Shown: piece after piece, positions 53,110-63,289 of the stretch
How the letters are laid out: each line of letters opens with the position of its first letter
How positions within the stretch are numbered: the stretch's first letter is position 1
NCBI GenBank assembly: GCA_025667525.1
Contig: CM046878.1
Location: 511,632,274-511,696,273 of the forward strand
Reading direction: 5' to 3'
Length of the DNA stretch: 64,000 bases
Origin: Glebionis coronaria
Lineage: Eukaryota; Streptophyta; Magnoliopsida; Asterales; Asteraceae
Position numbers and translations under genes: made by a program
Notes under the pieces: model-generated
Database searches by the model: none
What the model was told of the DNA's origin: nothing
Seen by the model: only the letters and a program-made list of their open reading frames with translations

Positions 53110-56100
53110 CCGGAGATCGCTCTCAGCTCAGAAATTTCGTCAGCAAGTTTCTTGGTACGGTTCGATTTGGAAATAATCATATTGCAAAGATAACGGGTTA
53201 TAGTGAATATCATATTGGGAATGTTATAATTTCAAGAGTGTATTACGTGGTAGGTCTCGGTCACAACTTATTTTTTGTGGGACAATTTTGTGATGCAAAC
53301 CTAGAAGTTGCTTTTCGAGAGCATACCTGCTTCATTCGTAATTTGGAAGGGGTTGATTTATTGAAAGGTACTCGAGGGAATAATTTGTATACTTTGTCTC
53401 TACAAGACATGATGGCCGCTTCTCCCGTATGTCTTCTCTCCAAAGCATCGAAGACTAAGTCTTGGTTATGGCATCGACGGTTATCTCATCTTAACTTTGA
53501 CGCTATTAATCACTTGGCGAAAAACGAACTTGTTCGTGGTCTTCCTAAACTTTCATTTCACAAGGATCATTTGTGTTCCGCGTGTACAATAGGGAAAAGC
53601 ACTAAGAAATCTTACAAACCCAAGACGGAAGACACCAACCAAGAGAAACTTTATCTTTTGCATATGGATCTTTGTGGGCCAATGCGTGTTGAAAGTCTTA
53701 GTGGCAAAAAGTACATCCTCGTCATTGTCGATGATTACTCTCGGTTTACATGGGTGAAATTTCTTAAAGCAAAGAATGAGGCACCTAAATTCATCATCGG
53801 ATTTCTCAAGATGATTCAAGTGCGTCTCAACACTACTGTCCGACGCATTCGTACAGATAATGGAACCGAATTTATGAATCAAATCTTGCGTGATTATTAT
53901 GAAGAAGTTGGCATCTCTCATGAAACATCCGTTGCACGCACTCCACAACAAAACGGTGTCGTTGAAAGGCGAAATCGCACACTTATGGAAGCTGCTCGAA
54001 CGATGTTAATTTACGCAAAGGCTCCATTGTTTTTATGGGCAGAAGCAATATCTACAGCAGTGTACACCCAAAACCGGTCACTAATTCGTAAACGCCATGG
54101 TAAAACACCTTATGAGCTTCTCCATGGAAAAGTACCAGATTTATCATATCTTCATGTATTTGGTTCTCTTTGCTATCCAAATAATGATGGTGACAATTTG
54201 GGAAAACTTCAACCAAAGGCTGATATTGGTATTTTCATTGGTTACGCACCATCAAAGAAGGCATACCGAATCTACAACCGTAACTCTCGCAAGATCATTG
54301 AAACTATGAATGTTGATTTTGATGAGCTGACAGCAATGGCTTCTGAGCAAAGCAGCTCTGAACCCGCACTTCATGAAATGGGACCCAGTAACATTAGTTC
54401 TGGTCTTGTCCCAAACAACCCTACTTCATCATCATTTACACCACCTACTAGGAAGGAATGGGATACGTTGTTTCAACCGTTCTTTGATGAATTCTTTACT
54501 CCTCCAAGTATTGTTGCTCAAGAACCTGAAGTTATAGCTCCGGTAACCGAAGTTGTCGCTCCAGCAACCGAAGCACAATCAGACACATCTGTACCTACAA
54601 TTGGTCAAGATATACCATCCACAAGTAATTCTCAACCAACACATGTAACAACTACCCACGTCATGCCTATTGATGATGAAGAGGATGATGATGATCACGA
54701 TTTGGAATTCGCTCAAATGCGTGAACTTCCATTCTTTGGTGTATCTATTCCCGACCCTAATCAAGCCGGGTCGTCCACCTCAGAGGAAGCTCCTTCTATA
54801 GTTTACTCCAATCCACGGATTCGTGAACATGACAGCAAGTGGACAAAGGATCATCCTATAGATTCTATTATTGGTGACCCTAATCGTCCGGTATCCACAC
54901 GAAGTCAGTTACAAGAAAGTGCAATGTTTTGTCACTTTGATGCTTTTCTCACTGAAGTTGAACCTAAGACATGGCAACAAGCTTTTACTCAATCCTGTTG
55001 GATAGAAGCTATGCAAGAAGAACTTAACGAATTCATACGTCTTGATGTTTGGGAACTTGTCCCATGCCCGGATCAGGTGCAGTTACTCACTTTGAAATGG
55101 GTTTACAAGGTGAAACTCGATGAGTTAGGCGGAATGTTGAAAAACAAAGCTCGACTAGTAGCTCGTGGATACAAGCAATTATTGGGCGTCGACTTTATGG
55201 AATCCTTTGCACCTGTTGCCCGTTTGGAAGCTATTAGACTATTCCTCGCTTATGCAGCCCATATGAATATGATCGTCTATCAGATGGATGTGAAGACGGC
55301 ATTTCTTAATGGTGAAATCAAGGAAGAAGTCTATGTTCAACAGCCGGATGGTTTTGTGAATCCTAATTATCCTAATCATGTGTACAAGCTTAAGAAGGCT
55401 CTCTATGGGTTGAAGCAAGCTCCACGCGCATGGTATGATCTATTGTCACAATTCCTCATTACTCAAGGCTTCGCAAAAGGCAAGGTGGATCCCACGCTGT
55501 TCATTCAGAAACGAGGTAAAGATATGATTATGGTACAAATATATGTTGATGATATTATATTTGCAGCCTCGACCCAAACCTTATCGAATGAGTTTGGGAC
55601 ACTCATATCTTCCAAGTTTAAGATGTCAATGATGGGCAAGGTATCATTCTTCTTAGGACTTCAGATATCTCAGAGTCCCAGAGGCATCTTTATTAATCAA
55701 TCCAAATATGCCCTTGAATCGCTTAAGAAATATAAGATGGAATCTTGCGACCCCGTGGACACTCCAATGGTGGAGAAATCTAAGCTTGATGCAGATCCAC
55801 ATGGAGTTGCTGTTGATCCGACACTTTATCGTGGAATGATCGGTACTCTTCTGTATATCACAGCCAGTCGACCTGATCTTCAGTTTGCTATATGTATGTG
55901 TGCCAGGTATCAAACTAGGCCTACTGAGTTACACTTAGCTACTGTTAAAAGGATCTTTCGATATCTTAAAGGAACCATTAATCGGGGACTTTGGTATTCG
56001 AAGGACTCTTCTATTGCACTAATGGCATATGCAGATGCGGATCACGCGGGTTGTCAAGATACAAGGCGTAGCACGAGTGGAACTTTGCAACTACTAGGAG

Positions 56101-56525
56101 ATCGACTAATCAGTTGGGCATCGAAAAGGCAGAAAAGCGCTGCAATTTCAAGTACGGAAGCAGAATACATAGCTATGTCCGGTTGCTGTGCTCAAATTCT
56201 TTGGATGAGATCGCAATTAACCGACTATGGTCTAGGTTTCAACAAGATTCCGATGTACTGTGACAACAAGAGTGCAATTGCCTTATGCTGCAACAACGTT
56301 CAATTCTCCCGGTCGAAGCATATTGACATTCGCTACCATTTCATCAAGGAGCAAGTAGAAAATGGAGTAATCGAGCTTTACTTTGTCAGATCTGAGTATC
56401 AATTGGCGGATATTTTCACGAAGGCTTTAGATCGCGCTCGAATTGAATTTTTGGCCGACAAGCTAGGAATGAGAACTTTCTCGCCTGAGACTCTTAAGGA
56501 ACTAGCAGATGAAGCGAAAGAATAG
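53052..56525 (+). CDS. Element H Pol: protease, integrase, RT, RNase H
   Basis: About 1,157 codons open from the stop at 53049. Counting from 53058: aspartic protease [11 protein letters not shown] (residues ~7-17); integrase with zinc-binding HRRLSHLNF...CSAC (~138-178) and catalytic HMDLCGPM (~201), RTDNGTEF (~267) and VERRNRT (~300); RT with VKTAFLNG and catalytic YVDDIIF (~828); RNase H with ADADHAG (~992), STEAEYIAM and [10 protein letters not shown]. It ends ELADEAKE. Every catalytic residue I looked for is present. It lies in the -1 frame relative to the linker, with ~55 bp of overlap and no canonical slippery heptamer seen. The first in-frame ATG (53106) is after the protease active site. 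Expression therefore needs frameshifting, or this copy is a frameshift mutant. Confidence 0.92.
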   Translation, partial: KQVVQIVLWYLDSGCSKHMTGDRSQLRNFVSKFLGTVRFGNNHIAKITGYSEYHIGNVIISRVYYVVGLGHNLFFVGQFCDANLEVAFREHTCFIRNLEGVDLLKGTRGNNLYTLSLQDMMAASPVCLLSKASKTKSWLWHRRLSHLNFDAINHLAKNELVRGLPKLSFHKDHLCSACTIGKSTKKSYKPKTEDTNQEKLYLLHMDLCGPMRVESLSGKKYILVIVDDYSRFTWVKFLKAKNEAPKFIIGFLKMIQVRLNTTVRRIRTDNGTEFMNQILRDYYEEVGISHETSVARTPQQNGVVERRNRTLMEAARTMLIYAKAPLFLWAEAISTAVYTQNRSLIRKRHGKTPYELLHGKVPDLSYLHVFGSLCYPNNDGDNLGKLQPKADIGIFIGYAPSKKAYRIYNRNSRKIIETMNVDFDELTAMASEQSSSEPALHEMGPSNISSGLVPNNPTSSSFTPPTRKEWDTLFQPFFDEFFTPPSIVAQEPEVIAPVTEVVAPATEAQSDTSVPTIGQDIPSTSNSQPTHVTTTHVMPIDDEEDDDDHDLEFAQMRELPFFGVSIPDPNQAGSSTSEEAPSIVYSNPRIREHDSKWTKDHPIDSIIGDPNRPVSTRSQLQESAMFCHFDAFLTEVEPKTWQQAFTQSCWIEAMQEELNEFIRLDVWELVPCPDQVQLLTLKWVYKVKLDELGGMLKNKARLVARGYKQLLGVDFMESFAPVARLEAIRLFLAYAAHMNMIVYQMDVKTAFLNGEIKEEVYVQQPDGFVNPNYPNHVYKLKKALYGLKQAPRAWYDLLSQFLITQGFAKGKVDPTLFIQKRGKDMIMVQIYVDDIIFAASTQTLSNEFGTLISSKFKMSMMGKVSFFLGLQISQSPRGIFINQSKYALESLKKYKMESCDPVDTPMVEKSKLDADPHGVAVDPTLYRGMIGTLLYITASRPDLQFAICMCARYQTRPTELHLATVKRIFRYLKGTINRGLWYSKDSSIALMAYADADHAGCQDTRRSTSGTLQLLGDRLISWASKRQKSAAISSTEAEYIAMSGCCAQILWMRSQLTDYGLGFNKIPMYCDNKSAIALCCNNVQFSRSKHIDIRYHFIKEQVENGVIELYFVRSEYQLADIFTKALDRARIEFLADKLGMRTFSPETLKELADEAKE

Positions 56526-59373
56526 TGGTGGTAAAACTATTCTCCGTATCCTTGGTGATCATTTGTATATATTGTTTATATTTTGATCCACAAAAGCAAA
56601 ATACAAAAATATAAAACCATATAAAAACCATAAAAAATTGAAAAATTCATTAAAATCCAAAAATATTTTTACTTTATTTTTCAAAGGCATGTCTTTTGGT
56701 ACGATAATATTTACGGCTTTAGAAATGTTGATTAATATCGACACGGCGCCATAAATAGAGTTCGTACAAAAGTTGTAAATATTTCATAAAACATGCCTAA
56801 ATGGCTTGTAGTTATTTCTGACTGCAACCCGGTTTTCACATTAAAGTCAAGTATTTCTTATGAAAGCTTTGGCTCACAACGGGAATTAATTTTCTCGGGC
56901 AAGGTTTACTTTAAAACCTTGTAAGGGATCAAGTTTACTTTATAACTTGGTCTAACACAAATAAATGTACGTTTCAGTGCATTTATTTGTTAAAACAAGA
57001 GAAGTCTTGTTTTTATGAAGCTATCATCTCTACAACCATGCTATCTACAATTGGTATCTACATACTCGACGATGCGACTACTCAACCGACGACTACAGCT
57101 CTTTCGATAGAACACGGGTCAACAATTGAGGGGGAGCAATTGTCAAGCATTCAGAATCTTCGATGCCGAACGTGCCAAGCTCACTAACTGGTGTCAAGAC
57201 AACAATACCAATCGTACACGTGGTGTCAAGAGATGACTTCAAACGTGACGAGGCGACCAACATATACTGACAAGAACCATTTGATCTTATCATATGATGT
57301 TCTCATCTATCAGGTCCAACCTTGTCAATTCTTTTCTAATATGGTGAATATGTGATCATGCTACAAATCGGTATCATATCTCATGCGTTTGATATCATGA
57401 AGATAAAATGGACTTGCATTTTTCTTCCCAAAACCTTTGTTAAAACAACATTAAATCAATTGATATTAAAAACATCGATTGGGTTAATATTTTTAATATG
57501 GGGGAGAAAATGTGACTTAATATGGGATATTATCACAAATGGTTTAACTTAATGTGCTGGCTCATCCCGACATGTGCGAAATGTTTTCGAATATCGTGGC
57601 ATATGTTAAGGGGGAGCAAAATGGATTTGCATATCAAAATGGATTTTCATGGTGACATATAATTACCCAAACCTCATTTAATTCACGACGATGAAGATTG
57701 TGGTGACATAAGGATGGTAGGATAGGTTAAGTCCAATGATTCTTCCAGAACCAGAGGAATCTTCCCAAGGACATTCCATAGCTAGAAATAGTAGTCCTTA
57801 GGAAAGATGGAGAAAGATTGTGAACGTAGCTGAATGCCGAACAAGTACTTAAGTTAGCACTGGAACAATCACAACAAGGTGCTAGTTAGGACGTATTGGT
57901 AAGCATTGAAGGGGTTGAAGAATGAAAAAGAATTGTAAAGATAAAGGGTGTAAAGAAAGAAGCCCTCCTTACAACTTAGGCAGAAACCGGGTCAATACAT
58001 ATGCTATTGAGATCATTTTTAATGATTCTTGATATTGAAGATAGACATCATGGACCCAGTGATGCAATGCACAACCCATCCCAGCTAACTCAGATATCTC
58101 TCAAAAGGTATTTGTTTTAATCACACGGAGACAACACGTTATCTATTGATTTATTCACTCCGAATAAATTGGTATTGAAAAGGTGGCACTCCTCTCCAGC
58201 CTCCGATCACTAAAATCCAAAATGCACGATCGAGTCTAGAGCCATTTGAGATCATCAAATATCTCATTAGGACACACTTTCATATTTCCTTGCTTCTTCA
58301 CACACTGTGAAAAGTAAGAAAGATTTTAAGAGTCCTACGCAAAATCTTCATGATCTTGCCTGAACATCAGAGTAATACGAAAGTATTTACAATGAAGATG
58401 GAAATCCTTCTTGAGCGAATATCAAAAAACTCATGGTAGGTGACTTGTGCGATTCTTTATGAATCAAACTTGTGATAACTGGAAAGCAACAGCTGTTTAA
58501 TTCTTAACTGAATTTAAACACGTTCCAGGCCTCTACGCAATATCTTAATGATCTTGCCAGAACACTCAGAGTGATACCTTCGTGTTCACGGTGATGAGTG
58601 GAAATCCTTCTAGTGTTAACCTCAAACAACACTTGGTAGGTAACTTGCAAGATTCTATACGAATCAAGCTCGTGATAACTGGAAAGCAACGATGGTGCGG
58701 TTCTTAATTGAATTTCACTTGTTCCAGGAACATGAATTGACGGCTTCAAATCATGCGGATAATTTTATCCAAATGATTCACTCTTTACGATCGCAGTCAG
58801 CTTTGGACGGTCGAGTAAAGAGAACGGGTTTACCCGCGAAATCCTGTCAGGAAGTTACTTAATTGAAACTATCCGTCACGGGTACGATATCTAATATCGT
58901 CCAACGGTCTTCACCGACCGGAGGTAAAATGCTACCAAATTAGAATGAAATGTTCAAAGCCATTTCGTTCGTGTCTACTTATGTTGCGACATTTGAAGAC
59001 GGTGGCGTTGCGGGATCCAAGAAGAAGTCGTCCCCGCATGCTTATACTTTATGCACTTAATATCTCATTTAATTCAAGAAAGCCTAAAAGTTAAGTCTTC
59101 CGCTGTATCGAACTCTGAAGCTTTCAGGAATTACGAAGGTATAAGTATGTGGGACGTGAGGTCACGAAGAGGCGAAGATCACAAGTGATGGATGCACGAG
59201 ATCAAGGCAAGAGATTGATGCTCAAAGATTGATATCAAAGATCACATCAGCATGTTCACCAGAAAAGAAAAAGAAAAAGAAAGACGAAGACTACGAGCTC
59301 AAGACAAGCATAGTATGCTAGGTTTATTTTATTATTGTAACTTGGGTAACGCCCTTGTTTGGAGTGACCTCCC
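56526..59373 (+). other. Element H 3' non-coding region
   Basis: 2.8 kb without a supported gene, long for a copia element. Contains four extra polypurine-like words (GAGGGGGAGCAA near 57129, TATGGGGGAGAAA near 57498, AAGGGGGAGCAAA near 57610, then the true one) and a ~200-bp duplication. Small frames lack any known domain. Confidence 0.75.
58325..58735 (+). repeat. Diverged ~200-bp tandem duplication in element H
   Basis: Copy one (58325-58525) and copy two (58526-58735) share CTACGCAAAATCTTCATGATC / CTACGCAATATCTTAATGATC, TGGAAATCCTTCT, TTGGTAGGTAACTTG, GTGATAACTGGAAAGCAAC and TTCTTAA-TGAATTT in the same order. Confidence 0.8.
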
Positions 59374-59385
59374 TTAGGGGGAGAT
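59374..59385 (+). other. Element H polypurine tract
   Basis: TTAGGGGGAGAT directly before the 3' LTR. Confidence 0.9.
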
Positions 59386-59705
59386 TGTTGGAAATATGTT
59401 TTACGTATTAAGAAGGATCGGTCACTCCAACGATAGTCCATGTAATAGCTCGTAGTTTAGTTACATGTCTTTACTTAACAAACAACACCAAGCCTAGCCT
59501 ACAACATGTGTAGGCCGGCCCAAATGTAAGCCCAAGCCCATGACAAGGGCTTGGGTATATAAACCCTCTCCTTTGATGGAGAGGGTGTGGTTTTCATTAT
59601 TTTACACATAGTTCTTTCTTAGTTTCTCTCTCTAAAGTGTGAAATCCACCATTTCTCTATCTCATTCTCTCTCTAAAAACATAAGCATAGATTTACAAAT
59701 CTACA
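59386..59705 (+). repeat. Element H 3' LTR
   Basis: 320 bp. The only difference seen from the 5' LTR is ATACG/ATATG at position 12, a single transition. Followed by the aaaag duplication. Confidence 0.95.
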
Positions 59706-59710
59706 AAAAG

Positions 59711-60525
59711 TGATGTGAAGAATCATTTATCGAAAATCAATATGAAGGATCGAGACACACGACGAAAAGCAAGAACTCCCCAAAAGTCATGGAGAAGTCT
59801 ATCCGAAAAGACCCTAACAAGGTATGAGGATAAATATATCCAAGTCCTAAAAGGAGGCGGATCGTTGTATATCAAAGTCCAAAATAAAGATTGGAGAAAA
59901 ATGAAGAAGTCGTGGTCTAAAGATGAAGAATCTCTCAAAACTTCAAGTGAAGAAATTCCTATTATGAAGAGAAGACCATTATTTCAAGAACGTCTCTCAA
60001 AGATTCGAACTATGAAGTCGCTGGCAAATATCGGTCCGAGAAAGGTCTCAAATCGTGAAGCGAGTTATGCCAAGATATGAACTTTATGAGGTCCCGAGAA
60101 GCAGTTTTAAAAGATTTGGTCCTTTAGCTAACTATTGATTAAATCGTTCACTTTATTTTCGGACTAAATAATTATCGAAATAAGTCAAACAATGCATCCT
60201 CGTGATCATTCAAGACAAAAATAAAATATAAGAGATACACCTAGGAATAAGGGAGTCTAAGTGAGTAATTGGACCACATGAGTTCGTGATAGTTTGCTAA
60301 CTTATAATAACAATGATCTCGTTTTTAAGCTTAGTATGGGGAACGTGAAACTTGAGGATGATAAATGTTCATGGCTGCCAAAACCAATGTAAGTTTTTAA
60401 TTTCTTTACTTGTTCTATCTTTTTATGTTTAGTATTTAATAAAGGCCAACGTGGGTTATTTATGATGGAAAATGTAAACCGTGCTTTAAAATTAATGCAT
60501 TGCATGAGGGCATTGCAATGGTCAA
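59711..60525 (+). other. Element G post-pol region, right part
   Basis: Resumes G after H and is colinear in sense with F 8405-9265. The frame at 59715-60080 covers conserved non-coding sequence; in F the same stretch has stops, so I do not call a gene. Confidence 0.7.
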
Positions 60526-60537
60526 GTGTAGGGGATT
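60526..60537 (+). other. Element G polypurine tract
   Basis: GTGTAGGGGATT immediately before the 3' LTR start TAATAAG, identical to the F tract. Confidence 0.88.
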
Positions 60538-62273
60538 TAATAAGTGTGAAAACACTTATCCTTTTACCACTTATTTCCAATAATAACAAGACCAAAACGT
60601 GTGATTTATGTCGTAAAAGTCGGAATTATGCGTGGTTTGTGTTTTTATTGTGTTTTAGGACCAAAATATGAAAAAGGAAGAAAACACGGGCTTTCACGGG
60701 CTTTTATCGAAGAAAACGGGAAAAGACGAAGTCAAAAGATCAAGAGTGCAAAAAGAACGGAAGTCCAAGGCCTATTCTGAAGATTTATCGAAGAAAAAGT
60801 CTAAAGACGGAAGTTTAACGAAGTCGAAGAACTTAAGTCTAATAGAAGAAGAAAATTAAAAAGACAAGTTCAAATCCCGAGACGACAAAGACAAAGAATT
60901 AAAGTCGAGTCAAGAAAAGGTGAAGAAAGCAAGAAAGAAGATGCAACACATGCACTCCTTCCACCTTCCCTATAAATACCCTCCTAATAGTCATTAGGAG
61001 AGTAGTTAGTGTTTTAGATAGTTTTAGCTAATTTTCACTTTTTTATTTTCTTTCTAGTTTTAGAGAGAGAAAGTCTTAAACTTTCTCTCACTAAATTTCA
61101 TCTTCTTTCTTAATCTTTCAAGATTTAACATCTTTGTATTGCTTATTTTCATTAATCAAGTTTCATTTTAAGCTTTTAATCCTTAATCTCATTCTACTTT
61201 TCTTTGATTTTAGATTGATTTTGGTGCGATTATCATATGATCCGTGTTGTTCTAAATGATTTCGTGCTTAAAAAGTTAATCTTTTGATCATTACTTAAGT
61301 TTTCATTTGATTAAGCTTAAAGACTTTTGTGCTTATTAGCTTACTTTTATGATTAGCTTATTTACTTTATAAAAAGCTTTCTTAAAAAGTTTATGTTTTT
61401 ATTGTTTGATCCAAAAAGTTGCTTATTTCGAGGTTGAATAAGTTGAGATTAGTGCTTATTTGATTTCGTTTAAGTTGATTCATCTAGTTTTGGGAATAAG
61501 CTCTCCTTTATAGCTTATTTTCTTGCTTTCCAACCGAATCCCGCCAAAATCGGAAAGGGATTAAACCCCTTTCCGATCGAGACATTCCGAGCAGCCCACC
61601 CCTCTTTCCGATTGAGTCCAATCGGAAAAGGGTTTGTAGATTCCGATGGTAGCCACTTTAATATTCCGATTGGAATGTTTTTGGACTTTCCGATTGCTAG
61701 TCTTACTTGTTATTCCGATTAGGTCAAGATCAGTCATTCCGATTGGAAGTCTTTCCCCATATTCCGATTGTGGACAAGTTTGATATTCCGATTAGTAGTT
61801 TTTCCCACGATTCCGATTGCCCCTTTGTTACATATTCCGATCACAGGTCACTTCCTACTTTCCGATCAACCGATCGGAATACATTCCGACCGGGACACCT
61901 TTTTGGGCCTTATTCCGATTGTTTGCATTTGTTTGATATTCCGATCTTACTTTCTTTTAGTACTTTTCAACTAAGTTCTTATTTTTTTTAGAAAATTTTC
62001 CAAGAGTTAGTTTTATTTAGTGTGCTAGTACTTTTCCATTGTTACCTTTAAGTTTGCAAGCATTTATTTTCGCTCGTCATTTTAGTATTAATCTTTATTC
62101 TTCCATTTTACTCAACGACACTTTAATTACTTGCTAATAGTTTAAAATTAAACAAACAAACCAAACCATTCTCTTGATTCACCAAAAGACGATTGAGTCG
62201 CACTTAAGACCGGCTTTCAATTCGAAAAGATTCGGACGATAAGATTTTATACCTAGCCAAAAGCGAAGTATTA
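60538..62273 (+). repeat. Element G 3' LTR
   Basis: 1736 bp, same length as the 5' LTR; about 19 substitutions and two compensating 1-bp indels by eye. Start TAATAAGTG, end GAAGTATTA, then the gtgaa duplication at 62274-62278. Confidence 0.95.
61531..61946 (+). repeat. ATTCCGATT motif array in element G 3' LTR
   Basis: Partner of 36372-36790. Where the two LTRs differ here, the 3' copy mostly keeps the CCGA core and the 5' copy has a C-to-T change (for example CATTCCGAG versus CATTTCGAG). Confidence 0.85.
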
Positions 62274-62278
62274 GTGAA

Positions 62279-62749
62279 TGTTATTGACGTTTGTTTCTTT
62301 TCATACGTGTGAACACAAGAATTTAGAACACAAATCCATGTGAACCCATATAGCTGGCCCACAGAACAATATGAAACCCTCACTCTTGTCCATATGCGTA
62401 GCATCTAGAAAGCAATATAAGTTTAAACAATTAACCCCACGTGATGTTTAAACAAATCACCCCATTTAATTGGACAAAACGTCAATGTATTTGTTGAATA
62501 TTCTCGTAGCATTAATCATACGAACAAGAAACGACAACCAATATATAACAATATTGTTGCACCACTGTTTCCTTCTTCCTTTTATTTTGGACGAATCAAC
62601 ATATGAAAGTTTCTGTTAACCAAAACCACGCGTCAAGAACAACAGCAACAAAAATTAATTATTACCTAGCGTTTTAACACAAACCCTAGATCTTCACAGC
62701 AACACGAACATGAAAACATCTTCATTCTCCTAGATATCAAGAGCCACCC
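62279..62749 (-). other. Element C leader next to the primer site
   Basis: Non-coding sequence between the C primer site and the G insertion. In sense it starts GGGTGGCTCTTGATATCTAGG, similar to the CTCGTGGCTCGTGATGCTAGG that follows the primer site in B and E, which links the families. No gene is seen. Confidence 0.65.
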
Positions 62750-62761
62750 GCTCTGATACCA
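62750..62761 (-). other. Element C primer binding site (tRNA-iMet)
   Basis: Sense strand exact TGGTATCAGAGC, two bases after the 5' LTR. It fixes the orientation of C as minus strand. Confidence 0.92.
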
Positions 62762-62763
62762 CT

Positions 62764-63284
62764 TGTTGATCCCTAACTCAGATCTTAAACCTTAGCTTGT
62801 TTAAGGGTCGTGATAGATAGAATAGATTCAATCTAACACTAGAGAAAATTTGCAATACAAAGTAACTAAACAAGATGCGGAATGTAGTGTTTAGCACAAG
62901 AACAAATGATTAAAGCAAACGTTAAACTTTAATATATCAAAGATATACGAATACCCAATAATGGTATTAGGGTTACAAAAACCTTAACATATGAAATGAA
63001 AGACAATAGAGAAAGACACACTTTGCATGATAACCTAGTGGGTCCTTTTATAGTACAAGGACTCACGTACAAGATTACTATTAACAAAATTGGAAAGTAT
63101 CTCGGAGTAGTAACAGAGACGCGTTATAATCTATTCCAAGTTTATCTCTAGCGGCAGGGTCTTTGACTTTAGCAGGGGAACCAATCCCCCTGCCTTTGTT
63201 ATATAGCAGGGGGAACTTACTCTAGCAGGGGAACCATTGACCAACTAGCAGGGGTAACTAATATACTTATATTTATTCCCAACA
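62764..63284 (-). repeat. Element C 5' LTR
   Basis: 521 bp, partner of 20046-20566. Sense start TGTTGGGAATAAATATAAG, sense end GGGATCAACA, with CCCCTGC words just after the start. Flanked by actcc at 63285-63289. Confidence 0.93.
63044..63052 (-). promoter_or_regulatory. Element C TATA box
   Basis: Sense TATAAAAGG in GTACTATAAAAGGACCC, about 240 bp into the LTR; the same box is in the 3' LTR near 20330. Confidence 0.65.
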
Positions 63285-63289
63285 ACTCC

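Larger units (their letters stand above)
47447..59705 (+). mobile_element. Element H: full-length Ty1/Copia retrotransposon, recent
   Basis: 12.3 kb: LTRs 47447-47766 and 59386-59705 (320 bp each, one difference seen), tRNA-iMet-type primer site 47769-47780, gag 48595-51093, linker frame 51094-53109, pol 53052-56525, a 2.9-kb 3' region and polypurine tract 59374-59385. Perfect aaaag duplications lie at 47442-47446 and 59706-59710, inside the post-pol region of G. It is a Ty1/Copia element by domain order; the sublineage is not certain. It is the only element here with an uninterrupted protease-integrase-RT-RNase H frame. Confidence 0.95.
35379..62273 (+). mobile_element. Element G: Athila-like Ty3/Gypsy retrotransposon, split by E and H
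   Basis: LTRs 35379-37114 and 60538-62273 (1736 bp each, about 20 differences by eye), tRNA-Asp-type primer site 37117-37131, gag-pol 40700-46236, polypurine tract 60526-60537 and a perfect gtgaa duplication (35374-35378, 62274-62278). Without E and H it is about 11.3 kb. The coding part is colinear with element F, and the sense-5' part of the LTR is shared. The LTR 3' parts differ, so F and G are sister subfamilies. Gag-pol has four in-frame stops, one frameshift and an RT deletion. Confidence 0.93.
20046..63284 (-). mobile_element. Element C: Sirevirus-like Ty1/Copia retrotransposon, split by D, I and G
   Basis: 5' LTR 62764-63284, tRNA-iMet primer site 62750-62761, polypurine tract 20567-20578 and 3' LTR 20046-20566, flanked by a perfect actcc duplication (20041-20045 and 63285-63289) inside the extra ORF of element A. 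In sense order it holds a leader, a gag C-terminus, protease-integrase, RT-RNase H, a spacer and a ~3-kb extra ORF. Nested elements account for about 31 of its 43 kb. The LTRs are both 521 bp and differ at about 17 positions by eye. Gag N-terminal sequence is missing, apparently lost at relic I. All frames are broken. Confidence 0.9.

Noticed and set aside
52563..53213. 216-residue minus-strand frame with hydrophobic repeats
   Set aside because: Antisense of the H linker CPLTRST repeat; the hydrophobic pattern is a by-product.
59715..60080. 121-residue Lys/Arg-rich frame
   Set aside because: The colinear region of F has stops and frameshifts relative to it; treated as conserved non-coding post-pol sequence.
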